Assembly (NCBI GenBank): GCA_002298145.1
Contig: DBMP01000015.1
Span: 306,507-370,506, forward strand
Reading direction: 5' to 3'
Source of the DNA: Spartobacteria bacterium UBA695
GTDB lineage: Bacteria > Verrucomicrobiota > Verrucomicrobiia > Chthoniobacterales > Chthoniobacteraceae
DNA: 64,000 nt
Below the pieces are notes generated by a model, which saw nothing but the letters and a program-made list of their open reading frames with translations, had not been told where the DNA came from and ran no database searches. The translations under genes were made by a program, and so were the position numbers. This document shows positions 60,767-64,000 of the stretch, one piece after another. How positions within the stretch are numbered: position 1 is the stretch's first letter; every line of letters begins with the position of its first letter.

Positions 60767-61849
60767 ATGACTTCGTTTGACTCCCCCAACTCCCCAGGCA
60801 ACCCCGCGCCCACCCCGGCTCAACTGGGCTACCGCATGCCCGCCGAGTGGGAACCCCATGAGGCAACCTGGCTTTCGTGGCCCAACCGGGATGGCGTAAG
60901 CTTCCCCGGCGCCTACGATTCCGTGCTGCCCGTCTTCGCAAAAATCGTCCACGCCTTGGCTGATTCCGAGCGCGTCCACATCAACGTCTCCGGCCCCGAG
61001 CAGGAGGCCGAGGTGCGCCAGGTGCTCGCCCGCAACAAAGCCCGCGCCGACCACGTTCGCTTTTTCCACATCCCGACCAACGAACCGTGGTGCCGCGACC
61101 ACGGCCCCATGTTCCTGACCCGCAAGGGCGACCCGAAACCGGCCATCATCGACTGGGACTACAACGCCTGGGGCTGGAAGTACCCGCCCTTTGACCTGGA
61201 CGACGTCGTGCCCACCGAAGTCGGCAAGGCCCTCGGGATGGAAGTCTTCTACCCCGGCATCGTCATGGAAGGCGGCTCGCTCGACGTCAACGGCTCGGGC
61301 TCGCTGCTGACCACCCGCTCCTGCCTCCTCAACCCGAACCGCAACCCCGACCTCACCAAAGCCGAGATCGAGCGGAAACTGCGCGACTACCTGGGCGTAA
61401 AGAACATCCTTTGGCTCGGCGACGGCATCGAAGGCGACGACACCGACGGCCACATCGACGACCTCACCCGCTTTGTCGGCCCCCACTCGGTCGTCACCTG
61501 CGTCGAGGACGAAGAGGACGACGCGAACCACGACCCGCTCAAGGAAAACCTCGCCAAGCTCAAGGAAATGGACGCCGAAGACGGCTCGCCGCTGGAAGTC
61601 CACGTGCTACCCATGCCCGGCAAGATCATCCGCGACGGCCAGCGCCTCCCGGCCAGCTACGCCAACTTCTACATTGCCAACAAAGTCGTGCTCCTGCCGA
61701 CCTACGGCGACAGCGCCGACGCCTGGGCCTCCTCGGTCCTCCAGACCGTCTTCCCGACGCGGAAAGTCGTCGGCATCGACTGCCGCGAGCTGATCTGGGG
61801 CCTGGGGGCCTTCCACTGCCTCACCCAGCAGCAGCCGGTCGCGGGCTGA
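60767..61849 (+). CDS. aguA: Agmatine deiminase
   Basis: 360 residues. Converts agmatine to N-carbamoylputrescine, the step before AguB. Phrases: YRMPAEWEPHEATWLSWP at the N-terminus, WCRDHGPMFL (substrate Asp and His), DGIEGDDTDGHIDDLTRFV and the catalytic Cys near residue 353 in GAFHCLTQQQP. Together with AguB this gives putrescine from agmatine; an arginine decarboxylase is not in the window. Confidence 0.97.
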   Translation: MTSFDSPNSPGNPAPTPAQLGYRMPAEWEPHEATWLSWPNRDGVSFPGAYDSVLPVFAKIVHALADSERVHINVSGPEQEAEVRQVLARNKARADHVRFFHIPTNEPWCRDHGPMFLTRKGDPKPAIIDWDYNAWGWKYPPFDLDDVVPTEVGKALGMEVFYPGIVMEGGSLDVNGSGSLLTTRSCLLNPNRNPDLTKAEIERKLRDYLGVKNILWLGDGIEGDDTDGHIDDLTRFVGPHSVVTCVEDEEDDANHDPLKENLAKLKEMDAEDGSPLEVHVLPMPGKIIRDGQRLPASYANFYIANKVVLLPTYGDSADAWASSVLQTVFPTRKVVGIDCRELIWGLGAFHCLTQQQPVAG

Positions 61850-61888
61850 GCATAACCCCTTTGGCGCTCGTGGGCCTCGTTGGGCCTC

Positions 61889-61996
61889 GTTCCCAATCTC
61901 CAGATTGGGAACGTCTTCTGTCTGCGAATCTCTGATTCGTTCCGTAGGGCTGAGATTCCCGGACAGCTTGCGTTACGAATCTGGAGATTCGTAACG
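61889..61996 (+). repeat. Compound palindromic repeat, family R, copy 3 (full length)
   Basis: Module a gttcccaatct-cc-agattgggaac (61889-61912) is identical to copy 1, module b (61924-61941) and c (61948-61960) are degenerate, and module d cgttacgaatc-tgga-gattcgtaacg (61971-61996) is almost identical. It fills the gap between aguA and the C39-like gene; a short tandem duplication of gggcctcgt (about 61872-61890) precedes it. Confidence 0.83.
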
Positions 61997-62053
61997 AGAA
62001 CTTTTTAGCTTCTTGGCCTTGGACTAAATCACTGTACAACCAGTATTACTCAT

Positions 62054-63373
62054 ATGAGAAAGCTGCTCCTGCTCCTTTTTCTGGTTTGGCCGATCCTGGC
62101 GAGCGAGGCCCAGGAGGCCAAAAAAGCTCCGAAGCCCACCCCCACTCCGCCGCCGCCCGTGGCGCTGGACGCGGCGTTCCTGGCACCGGACCTCTGGCAG
62201 ACGCCCGCCTCGCAATTCGTCGAAGCCCACAAGGACGCGGATAAAGACGCCGCGTTTGGCTGGCTCTCCCAAGCCCACGACGCCGCCCAGAGCACCCGCA
62301 AGTGTGTCACCTTCCTTGGGCTGCCCGTCGTCCAAAGCGTCGTTCGCTTCCAGGGAGAGAAAATCACCAGCGTCGATCTCCAGCTCTACAACCGAGGCGA
62401 TGCGGGCGAGCTCGACCGCCCCAGTTACGAGGACCTGGTCAAAAAAGCCGTCGCCGCCCTTTCCGCCGCCACGCACCTTCCCTTCGCCCCCCGGGGCCGC
62501 GACGCCTCGGGAGCCGTCCGGGCCGACGGCGTCATCTGGGCTGGCCCGCAGACTGATTACCTCCTGGAATACTCCGCTACCAAGGCCCCCTTCCGCGCCG
62601 AATTCGTCCGGCTCCAGATCACCCCCTCGTTGCGGGCCAAGGGGATGCTCGCGGCCTCCTTTGAAGCCTCGCGCAAAGAGCAAGCAGGCTTCCGGGGCCC
62701 CAGCCACGTCACGCGCGACCCCGCCGGGGGCGACGTCGTCATCAAAGACGTCCCCATGGTCGACCAGGGCGAAAAAGGCTACTGCGTCGTCGCCGCCTGC
62801 GAACGCCTCTTTCGCTACTACGGCATCAAGACCGACGCCAACGAACTCGCCCAGCTCGCCAACAGCTCCGCCATGTACGGCACCAGCCTCCAGGCCATGA
62901 TGGAGTCGCTCAAAAAGCTCACCGCCCGCCTCAAAATCCACGTGCGCACCGTCTACGAGATCCAGTTCCAGGACCTCATCAGCGATTACGCCAAGGAGGC
63001 GAAAAAAACCAAGGACATCCCGCTCAGCAGCGACGTCTACATGCTGGGCGAGCTCTACGCCCAGGCCAAACCCGACGTCCTGCGCGCCGCCCGCGCCCGG
63101 CGCAAGGGCGAGCTGGACAGCTTCCAGCGCAACGTGAAAACCCGCGTCGGCGAAGGCGTCCCGCTCCTCTGGGGCGTAATGCTGGGTGTGCTCCCCGACG
63201 GCTCGAAAGCCAAAATTCCCGGCGGCCACATGCGCCTCATCATCGGCTACAACGACAAAACCGGCGAAATCCTCTACTCCGACACCTGGGGCCCCGGCCA
63301 TGAACTCAAGCGGATGCCCCTCCTGGACGCCTGGGCCATCACCACGCACCTCGACTCGGTGGAGCCGTTTTAG
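62054..63373 (+). CDS. Secreted C39-like cysteine peptidase
   Basis: 439 residues. Signal peptide (MRKLLLLLFLVWPILASEA) and a Pro-rich linker. A first domain (about 50-215) is not recognised. The C-terminal domain is C39-like: VPMVDQGEKGYCVVAACERL holds the catalytic Cys (about 246), GGHMRLIIGYND the His (about 395), and SDTWGPGHELKRM the Asp/Asn position. Such enzymes outside ABC exporters are usually of unknown substrate. The gene starts 58 bp after repeat copy 3. Confidence 0.8.
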   Translation: MRKLLLLLFLVWPILASEAQEAKKAPKPTPTPPPPVALDAAFLAPDLWQTPASQFVEAHKDADKDAAFGWLSQAHDAAQSTRKCVTFLGLPVVQSVVRFQGEKITSVDLQLYNRGDAGELDRPSYEDLVKKAVAALSAATHLPFAPRGRDASGAVRADGVIWAGPQTDYLLEYSATKAPFRAEFVRLQITPSLRAKGMLAASFEASRKEQAGFRGPSHVTRDPAGGDVVIKDVPMVDQGEKGYCVVAACERLFRYYGIKTDANELAQLANSSAMYGTSLQAMMESLKKLTARLKIHVRTVYEIQFQDLISDYAKEAKKTKDIPLSSDVYMLGELYAQAKPDVLRAARARRKGELDSFQRNVKTRVGEGVPLLWGVMLGVLPDGSKAKIPGGHMRLIIGYNDKTGEILYSDTWGPGHELKRMPLLDAWAITTHLDSVEPF

Positions 63374-63378
63374 CTCAC

Positions 63379-63612
63379 CTACGAATCAAAATCGCTCCAA
63401 AGGAATGGGTTCCGTGGTTTCGAGGCAGTAAAGATGGAGCTATAGGGCTGAAATTCCGTTTCATTTTCGCGAACGACGCGGGTATTTAGGGAAATAACCC
63501 CTGCCAAGAAAAGGGCATCGAGGGTTTCGGCGTTTACGGGGCCAACCAGGTTGTTTTGGGCATCCACGTAATGCCAGCGGTATGGAGTATCCGAGTAAAA
63601 AAACGGCGTCAT
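63379..63612 (-). CDS. Small GYF_2-domain protein
   Basis: 77 residues. The pattern WHYVDAQNNLVGPVNAETLDALFLAGVI (only the first and last parts are cited here: WHYVDAQ, LVGPVN, LFLAGVI) is the GYF_2 (DUF4339) domain, which binds proline-rich peptides and often sits at the N-terminus of membrane proteins. Here it is alone with a short tail ending FLWSDFDS. It converges on the C39-like gene, 5 bp from its stop. Confidence 0.75.
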   Translation of the reverse strand: MTPFFYSDTPYRWHYVDAQNNLVGPVNAETLDALFLAGVISLNTRVVRENETEFQPYSSIFTASKPRNPFLWSDFDS

Positions 63613-64000
63613 GATCGTCCTTGGGCTGTTTAGGTTGATAACTCAGCCTCCTCCGGTTTATCCGAAAGGAGGCCGGGAGTTAACAAGCTGCTATAAAACA
63701 GCCGCGACGGCCTTGTATGTTGTCCGGCATGTCTTTCTTTAAGTTCCCCCCGAACGCCTGCCGCGGCGAGCGGTGCGGGGAGTTTGAGGGGCGGCAGAAG
63801 CCCCTCATCAACCCGGTTCGTTTTCCTCTCTTTTCTCTTAGCCATGAGTTATGGCTTGTGGCGGCTGGATTTGCCGGAGCGGTCGGCCGACCGCTCCGGC
63901 ACGGTTGGGGGCAGATCGACGACGGTCCAGGACTGCTTAATGCAAGGAGCGCTATAGCAAGTCCGTGCTAAAGCATGATCGCCTCAACCGCACAGTCCAA
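63613..64000. other. Intergenic end of window, no gene supported
   Basis: 388 bp. A hairpin (gcctcct and aggaggc arms, 63645-63673) and a 28-bp palindrome at 63873-63900 are the only structures I can defend. Two short open frames (63630-63845 minus, 63717-63971 plus) have no recognisable features. Confidence 0.5.
63873..63900. repeat. Perfect 28-bp palindrome
   Basis: The left half gccggagcggtcgg is the exact reverse complement of the right half ccgaccgctccggc, with no spacer. It has no T-run after it on either strand, so it is not a typical terminator. Confidence 0.75.

Noticed and set aside
63630..63845. 71-residue minus-strand frame
   Set aside because: Basic, Pro-rich translation without a family; overlaps the other spurious frame and has no supporting context.
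63717..63971. 84-residue plus-strand frame at the window end
   Set aside because: No recognisable motif, no ribosome site, and it runs across a perfect palindrome; composition does not resemble genes here.

Overview
The window is GC-rich, densely coded chromosomal DNA, most likely from a member of the Verrucomicrobiota (class Opitutae or a close relative). The lineage call is an inference from: three adjacent genes of the Verru_Chthon pseudopilin cassette (3047-6437), a PEP-CTERM surface protein, an autotransporter with an outer-membrane barrel, lpxA (Gram-negative lipid A) and many starts without a clear Shine-Dalgarno site. No phage, plasmid, CRISPR array, transposase gene or rRNA operon is visible.

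Layout. 1-3033: the end of an unrecognised gene, a secreted N-acetylmuramoyl-L-alanine amidase and the NAD(P)HX repair enzyme Nnr. 3047-6437 (minus): pseudopilin cassette in the order B-C-A. 6630-12848 (plus): rpmH-rnpA-yidD-yidC-jag followed by thiM-thiE and prfC. 12928-18298: a small membrane protein, a CNNM/CBS-domain protein, rpsN, tRNA-Ser(GGA), an outer-membrane barrel and a LolC/E-type permease. 18453-23732: glucan phosphorylase, a TIM-barrel sugar isomerase-like protein, a flippase-like membrane protein and a RibD-type reductase. 23880-28112: three regulators (ArsR-methyltransferase, DeoR, AraC), the AraC gene being divergent from L-rhamnose isomerase. 28278-30767: mnmE and lpxA with two inverted copies of a 160-bp element. 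31119-46452: PEP-CTERM protein, phosphoribosyltransferase, exonuclease, long U32 protein, two membrane proteins, FG-GAP protein, galE, fabI and the autotransporter. 46554-53290: a D-xylose locus (permease, ATPase, xylB, xylA, divergent xylR). 53467-63612: oxidoreductase plus AraC regulator, secreted proteins, amino-acid permease, cyclophilin, aguB-aguA, a C39-like peptidase and a GYF_2 protein.

How it works together: the genome appears geared to plant or algal sugars (xylose, rhamnose, galactose, glucan storage) with sugar-responsive regulators placed divergently from their targets, plus a putrescine route from agmatine. Surface display uses two routes for very similar passengers: PEP-CTERM sorting and an autotransporter barrel.

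The most unusual non-coding content is repetitive. One is a MITE-like 160-bp palindromic element with 14-bp terminal inverted repeats, in inverted orientation on both sides of mnmE and supplying the stop codons of mnmE and lpxA; a degenerate copy lies near 56.4 kb. The second is a family of compound palindromes at 23.7, 50.6 and 61.9 kb. There is also a roughly 100-nt hairpin at 53.3 kb. These are the best candidates for something undescribed; the coding content consists mainly of recognisable families.
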